From Sulfuricellaceae bacterium (GTDB lineage: Bacteria > Pseudomonadota > Gammaproteobacteria > Burkholderiales > UBA9220), in assembly GCA_019911985.1 (NCBI GenBank), contig JAIOJO010000010.1:1-11424 (forward strand): a stretch of 11,424 bases of DNA, given 5' to 3'. Under the pieces are notes generated by a model that worked only from the letters and a program-made list of their open reading frames with translations, did no database searches and was not told the origin of the DNA. A program made the translations under genes and the position numbers. Position 1 is the stretch's first letter. Every line of letters begins with the position of its first letter. Positions 6,256 through 11,424 of the stretch are shown in pieces.

Positions 6256-7755
6256 TTACCGGCCAAGGCTAGGCTCGGCCTTGGCGCTTTTTCCGCGCAG
6301 GAAATCCAGCTTCAGAGCCTTGCGGAGCGTTTCCAAGGAAGGCTTGCCGCCGCTCCAGGCGGGGTCGAGACTCGCTTTGCCGCTGTCCGTCCAATAGCGA
6401 ACGTGGGAAAGCAAGGACCGGTCGAGGCACTTGTCCGTCGAAGGCTCAACGGCGATGTCGCGGATACCCTTGCCGAACACGCCGTTGAGCGGGCCGCCGA
6501 TCAAATCCCCGAAAATCAGGCGCCGGTAGGGGAAATACAAATTGCTCCAGCGGATGCAGGAAAACGGCGCGCCGTGATGGGGGATGGCGACGTTGCGAAT
6601 CAGGCTGGAACCGCCCTGGCTCAGGCGGTACTGCTGGCGGTAGTACAGGTTGTCGCCCGCGCTGGGCGGGCAGCAGGGGTATTCGTATTGCGCTTTCTTG
6701 CGGGCGAAGTCTTCCGGGTTGTCCGCCATCAGGAGCTGCGCGTGAGCCAGCGGTGCGCCCAGCGTCACGAAATCGGTGACCCGCCAGGGGACGCCCACCT
6801 TGACGAACTCCTGCCACAGCCGGTGCTGGCTCTGCTGAAAGGTCTCGATCTTGGCGGGGGTGGCTTCCCCTTCCTCCATTGTCTTCGCCTCCTCGGCAAA
6901 GCCCTTCAGTTCGGTCTGCTTGCGGGGATAGGGAAAGGCGGGCTTGCGCAAGTCCACCCAGAGGTTGCGGATGATGTCGTAGCCGATTACCGCGCCCAGG
7001 CTATGCCCCACCACCACGATCCGCCGGTATTTGCCGGAGGCGTGCAGGTTGCGTAGCAGCGCGATTCCCTCGCTGCGGATCTTGTTTCTCGCCTCGATGT
7101 TGTCGGGGCTGGGGGTGAGGTAGCGGGCGGCGTCCGCCACGTAGCCCAGCACGATATGCGAGCCTATCCATTGGGCGGCGAAAGCCGCCAGGCCGCTCGC
7201 GAAGAGCCACTTTTGCTGCCATATTCCCGTCAGGAAAGCGGCGTGTCCGGCACCGGCGGCGATCAAGCCCCAGACCCACAAGCCCGCGGCGAACAGCGCC
7301 ACGCTCCAGCTCGCGAAATAAGCCGGCCGCAGCGCGGGCGGTATCGTCTCCGGGTGCCGCCGCATCAGCCCTATCAGCCAGCTTAGCACTTGGGTGTATT
7401 TCGAGCCCTGCATGTGGTGCGCCCAGTAATACTCGTAAAAATCCGTCAAGGGCCGCCGCGCCTGCTTGTTGCCCGGCGCTTGCAGGCAGCGCATCTCGAA
7501 GGACTCGTTCATCGCGTCCGGCTTGTTGCGGTATTTGACGCCGTGGGCCGGGTCGTCGGCCAGCACCGCTTCGACAAAACCGCGCAGCGTGTCCATCGGG
7601 CGCTGCTCGCCGATGCCGTGGATTACCACCACGGCCTGGCGTATGCGCCGACCCTTATCGGTTAAGGCCCGCGCCTGTATCTCGCCTGTGGCGCCGGTAG
7701 CTGTCTCCTCGGCTTCCTGCGGCGGCGGTTCCGCTGGCGGTTTATCGGCTTCCAT
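6256..7755 (-). CDS. Membrane-associated alpha/beta-hydrolase (lipase-like GHSLG serine hydrolase)
   Basis: From ATG 7755 the product is 499 residues. After a Pro/Glu-rich N-terminus (1-35) comes the strand and oxyanion region AVVVIHGIGEQRPMDTLRGF (41-60). Two hydrophobic segments at about 146-176 and 184-206 look like membrane helices or a hairpin. The nucleophile elbow VVVGHSLGAVIGYD (247-260) gives catalytic Ser252. DFVTLGAPLAH (328-338) resembles the lipase strand after the elbow, and His451 in LLSHVRYW is a likely catalytic histidine. A TTG at 7800 would add 15 residues, but it overlaps the terminator hairpin of the upstream gene, so ATG 7755 (GCGAGAAC upstream) is preferred. The substrate is unknown; esterase or phospholipase activity at the inner membrane is inference. 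Its 3' end is convergent with the LysR gene. Confidence 0.8.
   Translation of the reverse strand: MEADKPPAEPPPQEAEETATGATGEIQARALTDKGRRIRQAVVVIHGIGEQRPMDTLRGFVEAVLADDPAHGVKYRNKPDAMNESFEMRCLQAPGNKQARRPLTDFYEYYWAHHMQGSKYTQVLSWLIGLMRRHPETIPPALRPAYFASWSVALFAAGLWVWGLIAAGAGHAAFLTGIWQQKWLFASGLAAFAAQWIGSHIVLGYVADAARYLTPSPDNIEARNKIRSEGIALLRNLHASGKYRRIVVVGHSLGAVIGYDIIRNLWVDLRKPAFPYPRKQTELKGFAEEAKTMEEGEATPAKIETFQQSQHRLWQEFVKVGVPWRVTDFVTLGAPLAHAQLLMADNPEDFARKKAQYEYPCCPPSAGDNLYYRQQYRLSQGGSSLIRNVAIPHHGAPFSCIRWSNLYFPYRRLIFGDLIGGPLNGVFGKGIRDIAVEPSTDKCLDRSLLSHVRYWTDSGKASLDPAWSGGKPSLETLRKALKLDFLRGKSAKAEPSLGR
6262..6292 (+). terminator. Intrinsic terminator of the LysR gene
   Basis: GCCAAGGC (6262-6269) and GCCTTGGC (6278-6285) form a perfect 8-bp stem with an 8-nt loop, followed by GC and TTTTT (6288-6292). 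It lies 51 bases after the LysR stop. It is embedded in the last codons of the convergent hydrolase gene, whose stop is at 6256, so the same bases serve as terminator and coding sequence. Confidence 0.75.
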
Positions 7756-7803
7756 GTTCTCGCGCGGCGTCCAGTGAACGGTGTTTATTAAGGTTAGCAA
7801 AAT

Positions 7804-7829
7804 CCCATGAAAGTGAAAGCGCTCATGGG
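7804..7829 (-). terminator. Terminator hairpin directly after the formyltransferase open frame
   Basis: CCCATGA (7804-7810) and TCATGGG (7823-7829) form a perfect 7-bp stem. On the minus strand the hairpin starts one base after the TAA stop and is followed by ATTTTG. The T-run is short, so termination may be partial. It argues that the downstream hydrolase is translated from ATG 7755, not from the TTG at 7800. Confidence 0.55.
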
Positions 7830-7830
7830 T

Positions 7831-8649
7831 TTAGGCGGCGGCTTGTGCCGCGCCGATCCGGCTTAGCGCCGGATGTTCGAGGTAATCGCGCCCGGAGCCG
7901 AGAAGCTCCATTCGGTAACGGCGACGAGGCCGTCGGCCGCCGCGACGACCAAGGCCAGGTCGTGCGCATGCACCACCGTGCCGGGGCGCGCCGCATGCGC
8001 GGATTCGCCGCATGATGGCATCGACCGGCTGAGCGAAATCGATGCAGCGCTCCTGCTCGGTCCAGCGCGGCCAATAGCTGCCGCCTTCTTGCGGGACGGC
8101 GCCCTGCCAGAGGGGTTCGAGCCCATGGGCGACGCGCTCGGCGAGCCGGGCGGCGGCCATCTGCGTCTTCAAGCGCAGGGACTCGTGGCCGTCATGGGGG
8201 TCGAGGGGAAAAGGCTCCGCATCGAGAATGTCGCCCTGGTCGAATTTCTCGTCGATGCGGTTGCAAGTCACGGCCCAGCTCGAACGATGTTCGAGTATCG
8301 CCCTGACCATGGGATAAGGCCCCCGGCCTTCCGGCAGCGGCGAGGGATGAAAATTCACGGCGTACTTGAGGTCGTCGCGCCAGTCGGGAATCTTCCACTG
8401 ATAGGTTGCCACCACCAGCGCGCTGCAGCCCCGGCGGCCAAGCTCGGCCAGATCGAGGCGGCTTGCCGGAGAGTGTTGCACCGTCGCGCCGAGGTCCAAG
8501 GCCCGCGCAATCACCTGCTTGTTGTCGTACATCCAGTCTCTGGGCGAGACGAAAAGCCTGTCCAACTGCCAGCCGGCCCTCAGAAAGGCGTCGAGGACGC
8601 CCTGGTACGCGTCGCTCGTGGCCAGCGCGAAGCGGGGCCGGTCGGCCAT
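7831..8649 (-). CDS. Formyltransferase-family protein with a probable C-terminal frameshift
   Basis: The N-terminal domain is a formyltransferase of the methionyl-tRNA formyltransferase type. AVNFHPSPLPEGRGPYP supplies Asn99 and His101, and RIDEKFDQGDIL supplies Asp137, matching the Asn/His/Asp set used on 10-formyltetrahydrofolate. FHPSPLP replaces the SLLP of true Fmt, so the acceptor is probably not initiator tRNA. ATG 8649 is chosen because the conserved FALATSDAYQGVLDAF starts there; an in-frame TTG at 8718 adds 23 unconvincing residues. After IMRRIRACG the frame becomes Arg-rich. The +1 frame instead reads PGTVVHAHDLALVVAAADG then LVAVTEWSF, ending at 7863, with far better GC3. A one-base indel in the G4 run at 7983-7986 joins the two halves into a protein of about 261 residues. 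Confidence 0.75.
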   Translation of the reverse strand: MADRPRFALATSDAYQGVLDAFLRAGWQLDRLFVSPRDWMYDNKQVIARALDLGATVQHSPASRLDLAELGRRGCSALVVATYQWKIPDWRDDLKYAVNFHPSPLPEGRGPYPMVRAILEHRSSWAVTCNRIDEKFDQGDILDAEPFPLDPHDGHESLRLKTQMAAARLAERVAHGLEPLWQGAVPQEGGSYWPRWTEQERCIDFAQPVDAIMRRIRACGAPRHGGACARPGLGRRGGRRPRRRYRMELLGSGRDYLEHPALSRIGAAQAAA

Positions 8650-9070
8650 GGCGGGGTCCAGCGGCGTAATCGACAAGCCGATTTGCCTAAGGCTGCTGCG
8701 CGAACGCGGCGGCAGCAAGAAATACGGCGGACTTCAAGGGCGACTTTCTCCTGATTAGAGCAAAACTCCCGGCGCAAGCGCATGCCGGACGCTGCCCGGT
8801 ATTATCGGGGACGCCAGGGTGCGGCGGAAGAGGTTTTTTGTAACAATGTGTTACGGGTGGCGTCTAGATTAATAGCGTAATTCCCGGCACATCTTTTATA
8901 GGCATGAGCTTAATTCTGTTAACAGCTTGAAGGGAGCTGAAAATATCCTTATATTGGACGGGGAGTTTTGGGAGTATGTATCCGTAGGTCTCCGTGTTAC
9001 TTGAACGGGCTCAGCAAATAAATACCGATCGACCTTAGCGTTATAGCAAATATATTTAGGACAGAAGAAC
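8650..9070. other. 421-bp intergenic region with a composition switch and two dyads
   Basis: The left part (to about 8830) is GC-rich like the flanking genome; from about 8870 the DNA becomes AT-rich like the following gene. It contains GTAACA-ATG-TGTTAC (8840-8854), the perfect palindrome CTGTTAACAG (8916-8925), and a short reading frame at 8927-9004 described separately. On the minus strand, GGAG near 8752-8755 lies upstream of the formyltransferase but about 100 bases from its preferred start. AGAAG just before 9071 is a weak ribosome binding site for the ATPase gene. No RNA gene was recognised. Confidence 0.6.
8927..9004 (+). pseudogene. Possible 5' remnant of an ABC-transporter permease gene (TupB-like)
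   Basis: The frame gives about 25 codons ending ENILILDGEFWEYVSVGLRVT before TGA (9002-9004). The pattern 'xDxExWExVxxxLRVT' resembles the N-terminus of tungstate/molybdate-type permeases, where a short acidic stretch precedes a LRVS/T segment that starts the first membrane helix. AAGGGAG (8930-8936) could be its ribosome binding site, but the codon at proper spacing is ATC, not a normal start. The homology stops exactly where the first membrane helix should begin, as if the gene was cut there. The stretch is short and the match is from memory, so chance is possible. Confidence 0.3.
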
Positions 9071-10555
9071 ATGGCAGGATTGCCAAAAATCGATGTTACA
9101 GATATAGCACTATTTGGTAACGAGGCATCTGAGCTTGAGGATGAAGAGGTGTTCTTCTCTTATGCGGTTAACCGCAAAGAGCTAGAGAATTTTCTGGACG
9201 AGAAGGCTCTGATCCAAGTTGTCAGCTCTTATAAAGGGGAAGGAAAGTCTGGACTTTTACGCCTTGTTAGACGCCAATTGGCCGCTGGGCCAGATTCCCC
9301 ACTGGTCATATCAGCAATTGGAACAGACCTATCACCCCCGCTGAATTCGGACGATTCCGATGAGTGGACAAGGGCATGGAAAGAAAGAATCATTCGACTA
9401 ATTGCCAGCGAAATTGGCACTAGAATCGGAGTCGCGATGACAGACGACACGATTAGCTTAGTAGAACATGCCGAACTTGCAGGATTTAAGAGCCGTTCTA
9501 TCGTTTCCGCTCTTTTTGACCGCTTAAAGACTCCCCTGGCTCAAGTTACGAGAGATCGACTTGGCGTTGAAAATCCAGAGAGGCTCATTCAAAGGTACGC
9601 CAAAGGAAAGTCTACTATTTGGCTAATTATTGACGATGTGGATCAGAACTTCGAAAACACGGCGCGTCACCGGCTTAAGATAGCAACTTTTTTTATCGCA
9701 TGTAGACAACTCGTGACATCCGTTCCTGAACTGCGATTCAGAATATCAGTTCGTCCCAATATTTGGTCTATCCTAAAGCGTCAGTTTGAAGGGCTGTCTC
9801 ATCTTCAACAGTACATCTGTAATTTATTTTGGACAGCGGACGATTATCGCTCTCTTCTTGCAAAGCGTGTTCAAAGTTACCTCGAGCGTAATGGCCAGTG
9901 GGCAATAACAAAAAAATATTTCGCAGTCGATCAATCAAAGCGAGAGCTACAGCTAATTGGATTAGTGTTTGAAGACCCCATGCCTTGGGGCGGTGATGAT
10001 AGATTACGTCAACCCCATGCCATTCTGCACACGCTTTCAAAACATAGGCCGCGCTGGTTGGTTGAGTTATGTAAAGCGGCCGCGAAAAGCCTAGATATCA
10101 ATAAGAAGTCAAAAATCGGACTAGATGAATTAACCGCAGTATTACCCGCATTTGGTCAAAGACGTATTGATGATGCCATCGCGGAATTTGGCTCCCAATG
10201 CCCGCAACTCAGCGAGTTATTGTCCGCCTTCTCACGTCAAAACGAGCGCTATACCACCGATGAACTAATAAAAACACTGCGGGATCGCATAATGATGGCA
10301 GTGCATCCACAGATCGCGGGCATTACACCTCCTGCCAGTGAAGTTGCAGTCGCACATTTTTTATTCCAAATCGGTTTTTTGACTGCCCGGCGAGATGTTT
10401 CTGAAAAACATTATGAGCATATTGTCTATGCAGATGCACCCCATTTACTAAAAGACCGAACCAATCTTGATGATGGTGTAAGTTGGGAAATTCACCCCGT
10501 ATATCGCCAAACTCTGCAACTTAAAAACGTGCCCACTAAATTTCAGAAACATTGA
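9071..10555 (+). CDS. P-loop ATPase resembling the Sll1717 family
   Basis: The 494-residue protein has an N-terminal FGNEASELEDEEVFFSYAV region (15-33) as in Sll1717-type ATPases. A Walker A-like motif SYKGEGKS (53-60, Lys59) follows, with Ser in the first Gly/Ala position. Walker B is WLIIDDVDQNF (184-194, Asp188/Asp189). FRISVRPNIWSIL (223-235) resembles the strand that follows Walker B in STAND/KAP-like ATPases. The C-terminal half (about 250-494) is helical with no nuclease, TIR, protease or membrane motif that I can see. Codons are much AT-richer than in the flanking genes (the first 60 bases of the region are about 37% GC), a sign of transfer. It has no same-strand partner; the next element is the btuB leader. 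Proteins of this family occur in variable regions and some relatives are suspected defence ATPases, but no function is shown. Confidence 0.75.
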   Translation: MAGLPKIDVTDIALFGNEASELEDEEVFFSYAVNRKELENFLDEKALIQVVSSYKGEGKSGLLRLVRRQLAAGPDSPLVISAIGTDLSPPLNSDDSDEWTRAWKERIIRLIASEIGTRIGVAMTDDTISLVEHAELAGFKSRSIVSALFDRLKTPLAQVTRDRLGVENPERLIQRYAKGKSTIWLIIDDVDQNFENTARHRLKIATFFIACRQLVTSVPELRFRISVRPNIWSILKRQFEGLSHLQQYICNLFWTADDYRSLLAKRVQSYLERNGQWAITKKYFAVDQSKRELQLIGLVFEDPMPWGGDDRLRQPHAILHTLSKHRPRWLVELCKAAAKSLDINKKSKIGLDELTAVLPAFGQRRIDDAIAEFGSQCPQLSELLSAFSRQNERYTTDELIKTLRDRIMMAVHPQIAGITPPASEVAVAHFLFQIGFLTARRDVSEKHYEHIVYADAPHLLKDRTNLDDGVSWEIHPVYRQTLQLKNVPTKFQKH

Positions 10556-10697
10556 AGTGTCAAGCTATTTCCTCGTTACGGCGGCAATCAAGGCAAAAGA
10601 AACACATGCTGCCAAAGCCCAGATTTGTCCGAAGCGGCGAGCCAACGAGCGCTCGAACCTCTAAATCCCCTCTCCGCCTCTTCCTTCCCCCGGAAGC
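10556..10697. other. Gap between the ATPase gene and the btuB promoter
   Basis: Composition returns from AT-rich to GC-rich across this stretch, marking the right edge of the presumed insert. It contains the 10-bp palindrome CGAGCGCTCG (10646-10655) and a pyrimidine-rich tract at about 10665-10690. No convincing terminator for the ATPase gene and no gene were seen. Confidence 0.5.
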
Positions 10698-10706
10698 TGC
10701 TACAAT
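10698..10706 (+). promoter_or_regulatory. Extended -10 promoter of the btuB leader
   Basis: TGC-TACAAT fits an extended -10 element (TGn plus a TATAAT-like hexamer, 10701-10706). The predicted transcription start would be around 10712-10714, only a few bases before the riboswitch begins. No good -35 hexamer lies 17 bp upstream, which is typical of extended -10 promoters. Confidence 0.6.
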
Positions 10707-10716
10707 ACCCCCGCAT

Positions 10717-10902
10717 TTCAGGTGCCCGTCTTGCCGTCCGGCGAGCGGGTTAAACGGGAAACCGGTGAGTTTACTTTCGAGCAAACGAAGCCGGTGCTGC
10801 CCCCGCAACGGTAAGCGAGTGCGGGCGTATCAACAAGCCACTGCGACACGAGTCGTGGGAAGGCGATACGTCATACCTCGCGAGCCCGGATACCGGCCTG
10901 GA
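10717..10902 (+). promoter_or_regulatory. Cobalamin (adenosylcobalamin-type) riboswitch
   Basis: The conserved core is present in order: AGGTGCC near 10720; AAACGGGAAACCGGTG near 10753-10768; GCTGCCCCCGCAACGGTAA (10796-10814), the most diagnostic segment; GGGAAGGCG near 10857-10865; and a B12 box variant, AGCCCGGATACCGGCCT (10883-10899). These elements form the multi-helix aptamer that binds cobalamin and lowers expression of uptake genes when the vitamin is plentiful. It lies between an extended -10 promoter and btuB, which it is expected to control in cis. Edges are approximate. Confidence 0.95.
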
Positions 10903-10905
10903 GCA

Positions 10906-10986
10906 GAGCCTGCGCGTCAGGCTCCTGAGGGAAATGCCGCGGGGTGACGGTAGACCAGTCTGGCTGTGCCATTCCGGGGTATTTCC
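10906..10986 (+). promoter_or_regulatory. Hairpins downstream of the riboswitch, candidate expression platform
   Basis: GAGCCTG (10906-10912) and CAGGCTC (10918-10924) form a perfect 7-bp hairpin just after the aptamer. GGAAATGCC (10930-10938) pairs with GGTATTTCC (10978-10986) through 9 bp including one G-U pair, enclosing a smaller AGACC/GGCT-type hairpin near 10952-10964. Neither is followed by a T-run. Control may therefore act on translation or through Rho rather than by an intrinsic terminator. The btuB ribosome binding site (GGA near 11027) lies further downstream. Confidence 0.5.
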
Positions 10987-11040
10987 ATTGTGAAACGATG
11001 GCTTGCGGGGACGCTCGCCGTTAAATGGAAACCTAAAACT

Positions 11041-11424
11041 ATGAAAAAAAGCATCAAACTGGGCCTGGCTTCGCTGGCCGTATTCAATTGCGCTCATGCC
11101 GGCGATTTGCCCGTCTATCGCCTCAACGACGTGGTGGTGACGGCCAGCCGCACGCCGCAGACGATAGGCTCGACCCTGGCAGACATCTCGGTGATCGGTC
11201 CCGAGGACATCGCGCAGGCGGGCCAATCCACCTTGGCGGAGTTGCTGCAGGGCCAGCCTGGCGTCGATATCGTCAGCAACGGCGGCATGGGCACCGCCAC
11301 CAGCATTTCGCTGCGCGGCGCGGACAGCACCCATACCCTGGTGCTGCTGGACGGCATGCGCATCGATTCCGCCACCCTGGGCACCGCCTCGCTGGAAAAC
11401 ATCCCGCTGAACCTGGTCGACCAC
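11041..11424 (+). CDS. btuB: BtuB-type TonB-dependent cobalamin receptor, 5' part
   Basis: The frame is open to the window end: 128 codons, without a stop. Residues 1-20 (MKKSIKLGLASLAVFNCAHA) form a signal peptide with likely cleavage after AHA. A TonB box, DVVVTAS, follows at 30-36. The plug domain is recognisable: TLAELLQGQPGVDIVSNGGMG (about 67-87), SISLRGADSTHTLVLLDG (92-109) and the LENIPL segment. This spacing matches BtuB, the outer-membrane vitamin B12 transporter powered by TonB. The upstream cobalamin riboswitch supports the substrate. The start has a weak GGA site about 11 bases upstream. The beta-barrel lies outside the window. Confidence 0.93.
   Translation, partial: MKKSIKLGLASLAVFNCAHAGDLPVYRLNDVVVTASRTPQTIGSTLADISVIGPEDIAQAGQSTLAELLQGQPGVDIVSNGGMGTATSISLRGADSTHTLVLLDGMRIDSATLGTASLENIPLNLVDH

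Noticed and set aside
6403..7056. 217-codon plus-strand open frame
   Set aside because: It is antisense to the alpha/beta-hydrolase with the GHSLG motif; no domain is visible in it.
8719..8738. Small leader peptide starting TTG near 8738 on the minus strand (after a GGAGA site)
   Set aside because: It would be about 16 codons with a rare start and no supporting context; it may only be leftover of an upstream start region.
7873..8754. 293-codon plus-strand open frame
   Set aside because: It is antisense to the formyltransferase gene, which carries the catalytic Asn/His/Asp set.
6256..10555. Idea that the hydrolase and the ATPase form one defence system
   Set aside because: They are on opposite strands, separated by the formyltransferase gene, and differ in base composition, so co-inheritance is not supported.
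8850..10584. GTTACGG near 8850 and 10575 as flanking direct repeats of the insert
   Set aside because: Only seven bases are shared and the surrounding sequence does not match; chance is likely.
10771..11424. 217-codon open frame on the minus strand
   Set aside because: It is antisense to the riboswitch and to the clear BtuB signal peptide, TonB box and plug; its composition has no protein-like pattern.

Overview
The window is mostly GC-rich DNA from a Gram-negative bacterium, most likely a proteobacterium. The evidence is a TonB-dependent outer-membrane receptor with a signal peptide, [NiFe]-hydrogenase maturation genes, a FlaG-family protein, a LysR regulator beside an azoreductase, and a cobalamin riboswitch. 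A methylotrophic or methanotrophic gammaproteobacterium would fit, but that is only an inference. No rRNA, tRNA, CRISPR array or transposase gene was recognised.

Layout: Positions 1-141 hold the right end of a palindromic, transposase-less repeat element. Its edge forms the stop codon of a hupH-like gene (139-501, minus), which overlaps the upstream hupD-like hydrogenase protease gene (498-1010, minus). Next come a FlaG-domain gene (1164-1559, minus) and a Ser/Gly-rich protein of unknown function (1615-2265, minus). A complete 276-bp copy of the repeat element lies at 2405-2680. Then a 3-hydroxyisobutyrate-dehydrogenase-like gene (2867-3748), a peroxiredoxin-like gene (3866-4534) and azoR (4569-5186) lie on the minus strand, with a divergent LysR regulator (5296-6210, plus). 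These look like a redox or detoxification cluster. The LysR gene converges on a membrane-anchored alpha/beta-hydrolase (6256-7755, minus), and its likely terminator lies inside the hydrolase 3' end. A formyltransferase-family gene (7831-8649, minus) carries a probable one-base frameshift near its C-terminus.

From about 8870 to 10600 the base composition becomes clearly AT-richer. This stretch holds one large gene, a P-loop ATPase resembling the Sll1717 family (9071-10555, plus), and just before it a short possible 5' remnant of an ABC-transporter permease. It looks like a small acquired insert. The ATPase is the best candidate here for an uncharacterised or defence-related function, but no partner gene is visible, so a complete system cannot be claimed.

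The right end is a cobalamin uptake locus: an extended -10 promoter, a cobalamin riboswitch (about 10717-10902), leader hairpins, and the 5' part of btuB (11041 to the window end). The most unusual structural observation is in the two repeat copies. The outer arms are in opposite orientation, but the 68-bp loop of the inner hairpin is in the same orientation, so the loop has been flipped relative to its arms.
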